Shown here: one piece after another, positions 48,731-56,313 of the stretch
Layout: each line of letters opens with the position of its first letter
Position numbering within the stretch: position 1 is the first letter of the stretch
From: Roseivivax isoporae LMG 25204
Lineage (GTDB): Bacteria > Pseudomonadota > Alphaproteobacteria > Rhodobacterales > Rhodobacteraceae
Length of the DNA stretch: 64,000 nt
Direction: 5' to 3'
Assembly: GCF_000521865.1 (NCBI RefSeq)
Contig: NZ_JAME01000013.1
Span: 57,308-121,307, forward strand
Notes under the pieces: model-generated
Databases searched by the model: none
What the model saw: only the letters and a program-made list of their open reading frames with translations
What the model was told of the DNA's origin: nothing
Program-made: the position numbers and the translations under genes

Positions 48731-49327
48731 ATGGCCAGAGCCAAGTTCCTGTGCGACACCGAGCGCTGCATCGAATGCAACGCCTGCGCCACAGCCTGCA
48801 AGAACGAGCACGAGGTGCCGTGGGGCATCGTCCGGCGCCGCGTCGTCACGCTGAACGACGGCGAACCCGGAGAGCGGTCGATTGCCACCTCCTGCATGCA
48901 CTGCACCGACGCCCCCTGCGTGTCGGTCTGCCCGACCTCGACGCTCTACCAGACCGATATCGGGATCGTGCTGCACAACAAGGACACCTGCATCGGCTGC
49001 GGCTACTGCTTCTACGCCTGTCCCTTCGGCGCGCCCCAATTCCCGAGTGCCACGCTGTTCGGCTCGCGCGGCAAGATGGACAAGTGCACCTATTGCGCGG
49101 GCGGCCCGGAAGAGGACCATTCCGAGGCGGAATACCGCAAGTACGGCACGAACAGGATCGCCGAGGGCAAGCTGCCGCTCTGCGCCGAGGTCTGTTCGAC
49201 CCGCGCGCTGCTGGCCGGTGACGGCGAGACGATCGGCGAGATCTACCGCGAGCGCGTGGTGCACCGCGGCTTCGGCTCGGGCGCGTGGGGCTGGAACACC
49301 GCCTACTACCCGGAGGACGGCTCATGA
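48731..49327 (+). CDS. fdh3B: Formate dehydrogenase beta subunit, four-cluster ferredoxin
   Basis: A 198-residue iron-sulfur protein with four [4Fe-4S] sets: CIECNACATACKNEH, CMHCTDAPCVSVCP, CIGCGYCFYACPFGAP and CTYCAGG plus later Cys. It moves electrons from the alpha subunit to the membrane cytochrome b. It lacks the membrane helix of the FdnH type, as in FDH3 beta subunits. It starts 16 bp after the alpha gene and overlaps gamma by 4 bp. Confidence 0.92.
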   Translation: MARAKFLCDTERCIECNACATACKNEHEVPWGIVRRRVVTLNDGEPGERSIATSCMHCTDAPCVSVCPTSTLYQTDIGIVLHNKDTCIGCGYCFYACPFGAPQFPSATLFGSRGKMDKCTYCAGGPEEDHSEAEYRKYGTNRIAEGKLPLCAEVCSTRALLAGDGETIGEIYRERVVHRGFGSGAWGWNTAYYPEDGS

Positions 49328-50562
49328 CCGACGCCGCACAGGGGCATGCAGGCGGCGTCCGCGGGCGCGCCTTCACCGGTTACCGCATCGCGGGGGCGTT
49401 GTCCGCGCTCCTGTTCCTGGTCCTCCTCGCCTGGCAGGCGTTCGAGCTCTTCGACGGCGATGCCACGGTCGCCCCCGAGCGCGGCTGGCGCGCGGTCTCG
49501 TCCGAGGCGGCGGGCGACGACGGCAGCGGCACGCTCGCCTCCGAGATGCTGACCGCCCGGACGCGGCTGCAGGACGAACGGTTCCGCACCGGCCCCGCGC
49601 CGGACGCCGAGACGCCGGGCCGCGGTCTGCCGCAGGACATGCGGCTCGAACAGCAGGACATCCCGCGCAACGAGGCGCTGACCGACGCGTGGTCGCGCCC
49701 CGAGGGCGACGCGGCGTCGATGCTGCACGATCCCGGCCGCATCGTCGGTCTGTCCTCCCTGCCCTATGCCAATGCCGCGCTCTACGAACGCCCCTTCGCG
49801 CGCGACTGGCGCGTCGGGCTGTCGGATGTCATCACGCATATGGGCGCGATCGCGATCCTCGGCATGGGCTTCCTGCTGTCTGCGATGCTGGCGCTGCGCG
49901 GCCGCGTGCCGATCCGCAAGGGCCGCAGCGGGCGGAAGGTGCGCCGCTTCGGCTACCTCGAACGCACGACCCACTGGCTGACCGCCATCAGCTTCATCGG
50001 GCTCGCGCTGACCGGCATCGTGATCGCCTACGGCGAGACGCTGTTCCTGCCCCTGGGCGACCGGGTTCTCGGCACGCTCGGCTGGTGGTCGACCTGGGGG
50101 CACGTTCTGTTCGCGCCCACGTTCTTCCTCGGGATCGCGGTGATGGCCGCGATGTGGACGCTCGGCAACCTGCCGACGAAGCTCGACGCGAACTGGGTCG
50201 CCAAGGGCGGCGGCTTCTTCTCGGACGACGGGCCGCACCCGCCGGCGCGCAAGTTCAACGCGGGGCAGAAGATGGTGTTCTGGTCGGCCGTGCTGGGCGG
50301 GCTCGTGATGGTGGTGACCGGGGTCACGCTGATGTTCCCGTTCTACTGGCTCGACCTCGGCGGCATGGCCTGGGCGATGCTGATCCACGCGGGCATCGCG
50401 GTGCTGCTGATCGCCATCTTCCTCGGCCACATCTACATCGGCACGGTCGGCATGCAGGGCGCGATCGAGGCCATGTGGGGCGGCGATGTCGACCGCAACT
50501 GGGCAGAGGAGCACCACGTGCTCTGGCTGCAGGAAAAGGACGCGAAGGAGGGCGCGCGATGA
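49324..50562 (+). CDS. Formate dehydrogenase gamma subunit (cytochrome b556)
   Basis: A 412-residue membrane protein. A first helix (IAGALSALLFLVLLAWQAF) is followed by a 120-residue periplasmic part and then the cytochrome b domain with four helices. Likely haem ligands are the His residues in LERTTHWLTAISFIGLALTG, TWGHVLFAPTFF and LIHAGIAVLLIAIFLGHIYIGT. It passes electrons to the quinone pool. It is longer at the N-terminus than E. coli FdnI. It overlaps beta and the 50-residue gene. Confidence 0.9.
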   Translation: MTDAAQGHAGGVRGRAFTGYRIAGALSALLFLVLLAWQAFELFDGDATVAPERGWRAVSSEAAGDDGSGTLASEMLTARTRLQDERFRTGPAPDAETPGRGLPQDMRLEQQDIPRNEALTDAWSRPEGDAASMLHDPGRIVGLSSLPYANAALYERPFARDWRVGLSDVITHMGAIAILGMGFLLSAMLALRGRVPIRKGRSGRKVRRFGYLERTTHWLTAISFIGLALTGIVIAYGETLFLPLGDRVLGTLGWWSTWGHVLFAPTFFLGIAVMAAMWTLGNLPTKLDANWVAKGGGFFSDDGPHPPARKFNAGQKMVFWSAVLGGLVMVVTGVTLMFPFYWLDLGGMAWAMLIHAGIAVLLIAIFLGHIYIGTVGMQGAIEAMWGGDVDRNWAEEHHVLWLQEKDAKEGAR

Positions 50563-50711
50563 AGGCGTTCCTGACGGGGGCGGCGGTGGCCGCCCTGGGC
50601 GCGGGCCTGACCTTCGTCGGGCTCGTGACCTTCGACCAGTCGACCGCCGAACGCTACCAGGACGGATCGGTGATCCTCCTCGACCACGCGACCTCCTGGG
50701 ACACGGACTGA
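50559..50711 (+). CDS. 50-residue membrane peptide at the end of the formate dehydrogenase operon
   Basis: A 50-residue protein starting MKAFLTGAAVAALGAGLTFV: one hydrophobic segment, then a short polar tail ending DHATSWDTD. It starts inside the gamma subunit stop (ATGA overlap), which argues for real coupled translation. It may be a small accessory subunit of the membrane formate dehydrogenase. I recognise no family. Confidence 0.6.
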   Translation: MKAFLTGAAVAALGAGLTFVGLVTFDQSTAERYQDGSVILLDHATSWDTD

Positions 50712-50720
50712 GGGCCGGCG

Positions 50721-51887
50721 CTAGCGCGCGCCGCCCTCGTGCATGGCGGGCGGCACGAAGAGCTGCCCGAACCCCGCCCAGTCGACCCGGCCGGCGGCGG
50801 CGGCGTCGATCCAGTGCCGTGCCGCCTCGCGATTGGCGGCGGGCACGTTCGGCAACAGGCCCTCGATCATCGCCGCCATGTCCGTGGCCGGCACCGGCGT
50901 ACCCTGCGACGCGGCCCCTTGGGCAAACCGCACGTGCCAGCTTTCGGGGAAGAAGGCGTCGAGCGACTGCACCATCTCGCCGTCCGGCCACATGAGCCGC
51001 ATCGCCCGGTCGCGCGGCACGTATTCCGCGGTGAAGAGCGTGCCGAATCCGCCCGCGTAATCCGTCTGGTAGAGCGGCGGCACGAGGAACGCCGACGCGT
51101 CGGCCACCTGCCCCGGCGCCACGAGATGCGACAGCCGCGCGCGGCGCTCCACCGTGCGGGTGAACGCCGCGCGGTCGGGCAGCGGCGCGTCGAGCTGGTG
51201 GTTCGTGGCGATCGCTGTCGCCCGCCACGTGGTCCCCCCGCCCGCGTGCATCTCGACCGACGCGGTCCGGCCGCCGGCATCGGCGAGGACAACGTTGTAG
51301 TCCATGTGCGACGGCACCCGGTCGAGCACCGCGCGCGCCTCGGTCACGTCGCGGCAGGTCTCGAGCACGTAGCGCAGGATCATGCAGATGCCGAAGCCCC
51401 GCCCGACCGTGCGCGTGCCGCCGAAGGCCAGCGCCACGGCCAGGCCGTGACCGTTGATGCCGTCCGACACGCCCCAAAGGAACTCGGTCATCGCCATGAC
51501 CGGCGTGCCGGTCCACTCGGTCCGCAAAAGCAGACCCTCGTTGAGGGTCGGAGAGAGGTCGTAGTTGCGCACGAGACGCGTCGTGCCGCCGCTCTCGAAA
51601 GCGGCGAGCGAGCAGCCGCCCAGGTAGGGCGGCGGGCACCAGCCCGACAGGAACCGCCCGACGTTGTCCGACCCGCCCGCGAGCCGCGTCAGCGCGCGGT
51701 GCACGGGCACGAGTTCGGGCATGTGATGTGCCAGCGCCTCGGCGCATTCGGCACCCGAGGGGCCCGCGAGGCCGCCGCGCGCCGTGAACCAGTCGAGGTA
51801 GAGCGCGCCGGATCTCTGCCACCGCGCCTGCCAGGCGCGGCCGGGCCGTGCCTCTGCCACCGCGTCGAAGTGCATTTCCGGGATCAT
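50721..51887 (-). CDS. C45-type (acyl-CoA:6-APA acyltransferase-like) Ntn hydrolase
   Basis: A 388-residue protein. In the Ntn family a Cys becomes the N-terminal nucleophile after self-cleavage; here Cys92 in YLGGCSLAAFESGGTTRLVRNYDLSP fits the GCS..RNYD pattern. EFLWGVSDGINGHGLAVAL and TNHQ follow as in this family. The reaction would be amide hydrolysis or acyl transfer on an unknown substrate. It is a single gene with a good AAAGGA Shine-Dalgarno, converging on the formate dehydrogenase operon. Confidence 0.78.
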   Translation of the reverse strand: MIPEMHFDAVAEARPGRAWQARWQRSGALYLDWFTARGGLAGPSGAECAEALAHHMPELVPVHRALTRLAGGSDNVGRFLSGWCPPPYLGGCSLAAFESGGTTRLVRNYDLSPTLNEGLLLRTEWTGTPVMAMTEFLWGVSDGINGHGLAVALAFGGTRTVGRGFGICMILRYVLETCRDVTEARAVLDRVPSHMDYNVVLADAGGRTASVEMHAGGGTTWRATAIATNHQLDAPLPDRAAFTRTVERRARLSHLVAPGQVADASAFLVPPLYQTDYAGGFGTLFTAEYVPRDRAMRLMWPDGEMVQSLDAFFPESWHVRFAQGAASQGTPVPATDMAAMIEGLLPNVPAANREAARHWIDAAAAGRVDWAGFGQLFVPPAMHEGGAR

Positions 51888-51984
51888 GTCGTCGTCCTTT
51901 CAGAGGCGCGCACCGGCGCGCGGTGACGGCCCGGCCCGAAACGGCCGGCCGTGATGTGTCCGTGCAGGCGATCCTGCGCGGGGG

Positions 51985-52401
51985 TCAGTCCATGCGGTCG
52001 GCGATCGCCGCCTTGACCTCGGCGGGCGCCTGCAGCGCCCCGAGCACGGTCAGCGAGGCGATGGCGGCGCGGGCGAGGTCCGGCGTGACGTCGTCCGCGA
52101 TCCGCGCAAGCCCCAGCACCCGCAGATGCAGCACCTCGCCGCGGTCGATGAGCGCCTCGAGATCGGCCCGGGTCACGTCGAAGAGCCCCATTTCGAGGCG
52201 GTGCCGCGCCACCGACTGCGCCAGCGCCGCGCCGTCGGTGGCAAGCTGACCGCGGATCGCGGCGCGGATGAAATCGGTCCGGTTGCTGTAGAACCCTTCC
52301 CGCACGAGCAGGTCGATCCGCCCGAGGTCCACCGGACCGAGGTTGAGCGTGACCTTCTCGGTGTCCGCGTGCTTGTCGGGCACGCGCCGCAGCTTCGGCA
52401 T
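51985..52401 (-). CDS. Ribbon-helix-helix (CopG-like) regulator
   Basis: About 138 residues. The DNA-binding ribbon and helices are KVTLNLGPVDLGRIDLLVREGFYSNRTDFIRAAIRGQL at residues 18-55; the rest is helical and Leu/Ala-rich, probably for oligomerisation. I chose the ATG at 52401 because GGAG lies nine bases upstream; ATGs at 52410 and 52416 are alternatives. It is divergent from the Crp/Fnr gene across a gap of under 150 bp. Target genes unknown. Confidence 0.75.
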   Translation of the reverse strand: MPKLRRVPDKHADTEKVTLNLGPVDLGRIDLLVREGFYSNRTDFIRAAIRGQLATDGAALAQSVARHRLEMGLFDVTRADLEALIDRGEVLHLRVLGLARIADDVTPDLARAAIASLTVLGALQAPAEVKAAIADRMD

Positions 52402-52548
52402 CTTCAGCATCTCCATCCAAGTGGAATGCAAATGGTGGATATGGAGGCACCGCGCAAGGGCGCACGCGCCGCACTTGCGTTTTGCCAATCGAGGGGTCAG
52501 CACATCGGGGGGCGCGGTTCCGCCGCGCATCATTGGATGGGGGGCCAG

Positions 52549-53229
52549 ATGACCGCACGCGACACGAGCTGGATCGACCGCTTTCAGGGCCTGAGCCGGC
52601 TGCCCGAGGACCTGCGCCGGGTGCTGGTGAACGGCAGCAAGGTGGTGTCGGTTCCCGCGGGCACGCAGATCTTCGCGCCGGGGCAGTCTGCAGACAACCT
52701 CCTCCTCCTGCTCGAGGGCACGGTCCGCGTGCAGCAGAAGTCCGATACCGGGCGCGAGGTGTTCCTCTACCGGGTGCATGCGGGCGAGAGCTGCGTCCTG
52801 ACCACCGCCTGCATGCTGGCCTTCGAGGACTATGCCGCCGATGGCATCGCCGAGACCGACGTGACGGCCGTCGCGATCCCGCGGTCGACCTTCGACGACC
52901 TCACCGCCCGCTCGCCGATCTTCCGGCAGTTCGTGTTCACCGCCTATTCCCGCCGGATCACAGACCTCTTCACGCTGATCGACGACATCGTGTTCCAGCG
53001 CATGGATGTCCGGCTGGCCGCAAAGCTGCTCGAGCTCTCCGGGGACGGCGACGTGGTGGCGGCGACGCACCAGACGCTTGCCAACGAACTTGGCACCGCG
53101 CGCGAGGTGATCTCGCGCACGCTGTCCGAGTTCCACCGCCGCGGCTGGATCGAACAGGCCCGCGGCGAGGTCCGCCTGAGCGGGCGCGAGGGGCTCGTGC
53201 GCCTCGCCCGCTCGGCCGGGGAACAGTGA
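52549..53229 (+). CDS. Crp/Fnr-family transcription regulator, probably of sulfide genes
   Basis: A 226-residue regulator with a cyclic-nucleotide-binding-type N-terminal barrel (VSVPAGTQIFAPGQSADNLLLLLEG, RVHAGESCVLTTACML) and a winged HTH near residues 165-200 (HQTLANELGTAREVISRTLSEFHRRGWI). It lacks the N-terminal Cys set of FNR. Two Cys in GESCVLTTACML, six residues apart, could serve as a thiol sensor. The genes that follow on the same strand deal with sulfide and persulfide, so control by reactive sulfur is a fair guess. Confidence 0.85.
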   Translation: MTARDTSWIDRFQGLSRLPEDLRRVLVNGSKVVSVPAGTQIFAPGQSADNLLLLLEGTVRVQQKSDTGREVFLYRVHAGESCVLTTACMLAFEDYAADGIAETDVTAVAIPRSTFDDLTARSPIFRQFVFTAYSRRITDLFTLIDDIVFQRMDVRLAAKLLELSGDGDVVAATHQTLANELGTAREVISRTLSEFHRRGWIEQARGEVRLSGREGLVRLARSAGEQ

Positions 53230-53316
53230 GCCGCGATCTTTGTGACGAAGTCACCGACTCGGGGAGGCATGTCGTGGCATACCCTGTGCGTCACATGCTT
53301 TCCGGGAGACACGGGA

Positions 53317-53526
53317 ATGACACGCAACATGGGAACTCTGGACCGGGCGCTCCGCATCGTGGTCGCGCTCGGCCTGCTCTACGTGGCCTTCGGCACGACC
53401 GTCGCCGCCGCGGGCCTGCTGCACTGGCTGGCCATCGCGGTCGCCGCGGTGTTCGTGCTGACGGCGCTCCTCGGCAATTGCCCGCTCTACACGCTCGTGG
53501 GGATCAGGACCTGCCGCGCCGGCTGA
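53317..53526 (+). CDS. DUF2892 (YgaP-like) small membrane protein
   Basis: A 69-residue protein. MTRNMGTLDRALRIVVALGL at the start and LLGNCPLYTLVGIRTC near the end are the DUF2892 pattern: two membrane helices and a conserved Cys pair. Such proteins commonly accompany sulfide and persulfide genes, sometimes fused to a rhodanese as in YgaP. It lies between the Crp/Fnr gene and the metallo-beta-lactamase gene. Confidence 0.82.
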   Translation: MTRNMGTLDRALRIVVALGLLYVAFGTTVAAAGLLHWLAIAVAAVFVLTALLGNCPLYTLVGIRTCRAG

Positions 53527-53563
53527 GCGCGCGCCCCAACCCCGACCAGAAGGAGAGATAACG

Positions 53564-54448
53564 ATGAAGGACATGACAGACGCCACCGTGCGCCCCGAGG
53601 TCACCGGGTTCTTCGACCCGGCGACCAACACCATCTCGTACGTGGTGAAGGATCCGGGCTCGTCCGCCTGCGCGATCGTCGATTCGGTCATGGACATCGA
53701 CTATGCCGCGGGCCGCATCACCTACGACCATGCCGACGAGATCATCGCCTTCGTGCGCGAGCACGGGCTGAATGTGGAATGGCTGATCGAGACGCATGTC
53801 CACGCCGACCACCTGTCCGCCGCGCCCTACATCCAAGGCAAGCTCGGCGGCAAGCTCGGCATCGGCCGCAACATCACCGTGGTGCAGGACACGTTCGGCA
53901 AGGTCTTCAACGAGGGGACCGAGTTCCAGCGCGACGGCAGCCAGTTCGACCGGCTCTTCGACGACGGCGACACCTACCAGGTGGGCGGCATGACCTGCCG
54001 CGCGATCCACACTCCGGGCCACACGCCCGCCTGCATGACCCATGTCATGGGCGACGCGGCCTTCGTGGGCGACACGCTGTTCATGCCGGACGGCGGGTCG
54101 GCACGCGCCGACTTCCCCGGCGGAGACGCAGGCGAGCTCTACGATTCGATCCAGAAGGTGCTGGCCCTACCCGACGAGACCCGGCTTTTCATGTGCCACG
54201 ATTACGGCCCGAACGGCCGGGACATCCGGTGGGAGACCACCGTGGCCGAGGAAAAGGCCCACAACATCCACGTGGGCGGCGGCAAGACCCGGGAGGAGTT
54301 CGTGCGCTTCCGCACCGAGCGCGACGCGCAGCTCGCGATGCCCCGGCTCATCATCCCGTCACTGCAGGTGAACATGCGCGGCGGCGCGCTGCCGCCCGCG
54401 GACGAAAGCGGCCGGCGCTTCCTCAAGGTTCCGCTGAACGGGCTCTGA
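53564..54448 (+). CDS. Metallo-beta-lactamase-fold persulfide dioxygenase-like protein
   Basis: A 294-residue MBL-fold enzyme. Metal ligands are in THVHADHLSAA (HxHxDH), HTPGHTPACMTHV and CHDYGPNGR. FVGDTLFMPDGGSARADFPGG is the ETHE1/Blh-type loop. Relatives oxidise glutathione persulfide to sulfite with one iron. AAGGAG precedes the ATG. A strong hairpin separates it from the DUF442-SQR gene, which makes the substrate persulfide; the pair would act in sequence. Confidence 0.85.
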   Translation: MKDMTDATVRPEVTGFFDPATNTISYVVKDPGSSACAIVDSVMDIDYAAGRITYDHADEIIAFVREHGLNVEWLIETHVHADHLSAAPYIQGKLGGKLGIGRNITVVQDTFGKVFNEGTEFQRDGSQFDRLFDDGDTYQVGGMTCRAIHTPGHTPACMTHVMGDAAFVGDTLFMPDGGSARADFPGGDAGELYDSIQKVLALPDETRLFMCHDYGPNGRDIRWETTVAEEKAHNIHVGGGKTREEFVRFRTERDAQLAMPRLIIPSLQVNMRGGALPPADESGRRFLKVPLNGL

Positions 54449-54468
54449 CGGCCGCGTGCCGGACCCTT

Positions 54469-54496
54469 GCCGCGGGCGGCCCGCCCCGCCCGCGGC
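54469..54496. terminator. Strong intergenic hairpin between the MBL and SQR genes
   Basis: A perfect 11-bp stem (GCCGCGGGCGG/CCGCCCGCGGC) with a 6-base loop, and no T-run. It may act as a partial terminator or mRNA stabiliser between the two cistrons. Confidence 0.5.
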
Positions 54497-54527
54497 CCCA
54501 CCTGACACGCCCCCGAGGGAGAAAGAC

Positions 54528-56210
54528 ATGGACATCCGCAGGATCGACGACCGCCTGTCGGTCAGCCCCCAGATCGACGCGGACGACGTGGCCGCGCTCG
54601 CGGCCGAAGGCTACCGCGCCATCATCTGCAACCGGCCCGACGGGGAAGGCGCCGACCAGCCGTCCTTCGACGAGATCGACCGCGCCGCCCGCGCGCACGG
54701 GCTCGAGGCGCGCTACATCCCGGTCGCCACTGGCATGGTGAAGGACGAGGACGCCCGCGCCTTTGCCGAGGCGCTGCGCACGCTGCCGGGCCCGGCGCTG
54801 GCCTATTGCCGGTCGGGCACGCGGTCGGCCACGCTCTGGTCGCTGACCGAGGCCCGGGACCGCCCGCTGCCCGACATCCTGGCGCGGACCAAGGCCGCGG
54901 GCTACGACATGTCGGGTGTCGCGCGGCGCATCGCGAACGGCGGAAAGACCCCAACCGATACTGGCGACGCGCAGTACGGCGTGGTCATCGTCGGCGCCGG
55001 CGCGGGCGGCATCGCCGTCGCGGCGAGCCTCAAGTCCCGCGAGCCGGGGCTCGAGATCGCGATCATCGATCCCGCCGACATCCACTACTACCAGCCGGGC
55101 TGGACGATGGTCGGCGGCGGCATCTTCGAGGCGGCGGACACCGCCAAGACCATGGGCAGCCTGATCCCGCGCGGCGTCACCTGGATCAAGGCGGCGGTTG
55201 CCGCCTTCGAGCCGGGTGCGAACGCAGTGATCCTCGACGGCTGCCGGGTGGTGAAGTACGACCGCCTGATCGTCTGCCCCGGCCTCAAGCTCGACTGGCA
55301 CCGCGTCGAGGGCCTGGTCGAGACGCTGGGCCGGAACGGGGTCACGTCGAACTACCGCTACGACCTCGCGCCCTATACCTGGGAGCTCGTGCAGAAGACG
55401 CGGTCGGGCACCGCGATCTTCACCCAGCCGCCGATGCCCATCAAGTGCGCCGGCGCCCCGCAGAAGGCGATGTACCTCTCGGGCGACCACTGGCACCGCA
55501 CCGGGCGGCTCAGGGAGATCGACATCCACTTCTGCAACGCGGGCGGCGTGCTCTTCGGCGTCAAGGACTACGTCCCGGCCCTGATGGACTATGTCGAGAA
55601 ATACGGCGCGACGCTCGACTTCTTCCACAACCTCGTGGCGGTGGACGGTCCGGCGCAGACCGCGACCTTCGAGGTCAAGGCGCCCGACACCGAGCCGCGG
55701 CGCGTCACCATGGCGTTCGACATGCTGCATGTCTGCCCACCGCAGACGGCGCCCGACTTCATCCGCGTCTCGCCCCTGGCGGATGCCGCCGGCTGGGTCG
55801 ACGTGGACCAGGCGACGCTGCGCCACAAGAGCTACGACAACATCTGGGCGCTCGGCGACGTCATGAACGCGCCCAACGCCAAGACGGCGGCAGCCGCGCG
55901 CAAGCAGGCGCCCACCGTGGCCGAGAACGTCATCGCCGACATCCGTGGCGTCGCGCCGAAGGCGCAATACGACGGCTACGGCTCCTGTCCGCTCACGGTG
56001 GAGCGCGGCAAGATCGTGCTCGCGGAGTTCGGCTATGGCGGCACGCTGAAGCCCTCCTTTCCGAAATGGTTCATCGACGGCACGCGGCCCTCGCGCGCCG
56101 CGTGGCTCCTGAAGGAAAAGATGCTGCCGCCGATCTACTGGCAGGCCATGCTGCGTGGACGGGAATGGATGGCCCGGCCCGAGCCGCTCGAGAAGGTCGC
56201 CGCCGAGTGA
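54528..56210 (+). CDS. DUF442 phosphatase-like domain fused to sulfide:quinone oxidoreductase
   Basis: A 560-residue fusion. Residues 1-110 are a DUF442 (Blh N-terminal, tyrosine-phosphatase-like) domain with the P-loop AYCRSGTRSATLW. The rest is a flavin disulfide reductase of the sulfide:quinone oxidoreductase type: YGVVIVGAGAGGIAVAASL (FAD), DIHYYQPGWTMVGGG, Cys in DRLIVCPGLKLDW and MPIKCAGAPQKA, and NIWALGDVMNAPNAKT near the end. It oxidises sulfide at the membrane. In Blh the DUF442 domain is fused to an MBL domain, which is a separate gene here. Confidence 0.88.
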   Translation: MDIRRIDDRLSVSPQIDADDVAALAAEGYRAIICNRPDGEGADQPSFDEIDRAARAHGLEARYIPVATGMVKDEDARAFAEALRTLPGPALAYCRSGTRSATLWSLTEARDRPLPDILARTKAAGYDMSGVARRIANGGKTPTDTGDAQYGVVIVGAGAGGIAVAASLKSREPGLEIAIIDPADIHYYQPGWTMVGGGIFEAADTAKTMGSLIPRGVTWIKAAVAAFEPGANAVILDGCRVVKYDRLIVCPGLKLDWHRVEGLVETLGRNGVTSNYRYDLAPYTWELVQKTRSGTAIFTQPPMPIKCAGAPQKAMYLSGDHWHRTGRLREIDIHFCNAGGVLFGVKDYVPALMDYVEKYGATLDFFHNLVAVDGPAQTATFEVKAPDTEPRRVTMAFDMLHVCPPQTAPDFIRVSPLADAAGWVDVDQATLRHKSYDNIWALGDVMNAPNAKTAAAARKQAPTVAENVIADIRGVAPKAQYDGYGSCPLTVERGKIVLAEFGYGGTLKPSFPKWFIDGTRPSRAAWLLKEKMLPPIYWQAMLRGREWMARPEPLEKVAAE

Positions 56211-56223
56211 TCGCGGCGACCGC

Positions 56224-56252
56224 GCGGCGCGGCCCCTCCTCCCCCGCGCCGC
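56224..56252. terminator. Hairpin after the DUF442-SQR gene
   Basis: Stem GCGGCGCGG/CCGCGCCGC (9 bp) with an 11-base C/T-rich loop, 14 bp after the SQR stop. It is a possible terminator or processing site before the SulP gene. Confidence 0.45.
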
Positions 56253-56313
56253 ACCAGCAGGGACGGGGCGTCCGGTGACACCCCGTCCGCATCCCGGACA
56301 GGAAGACACGACG

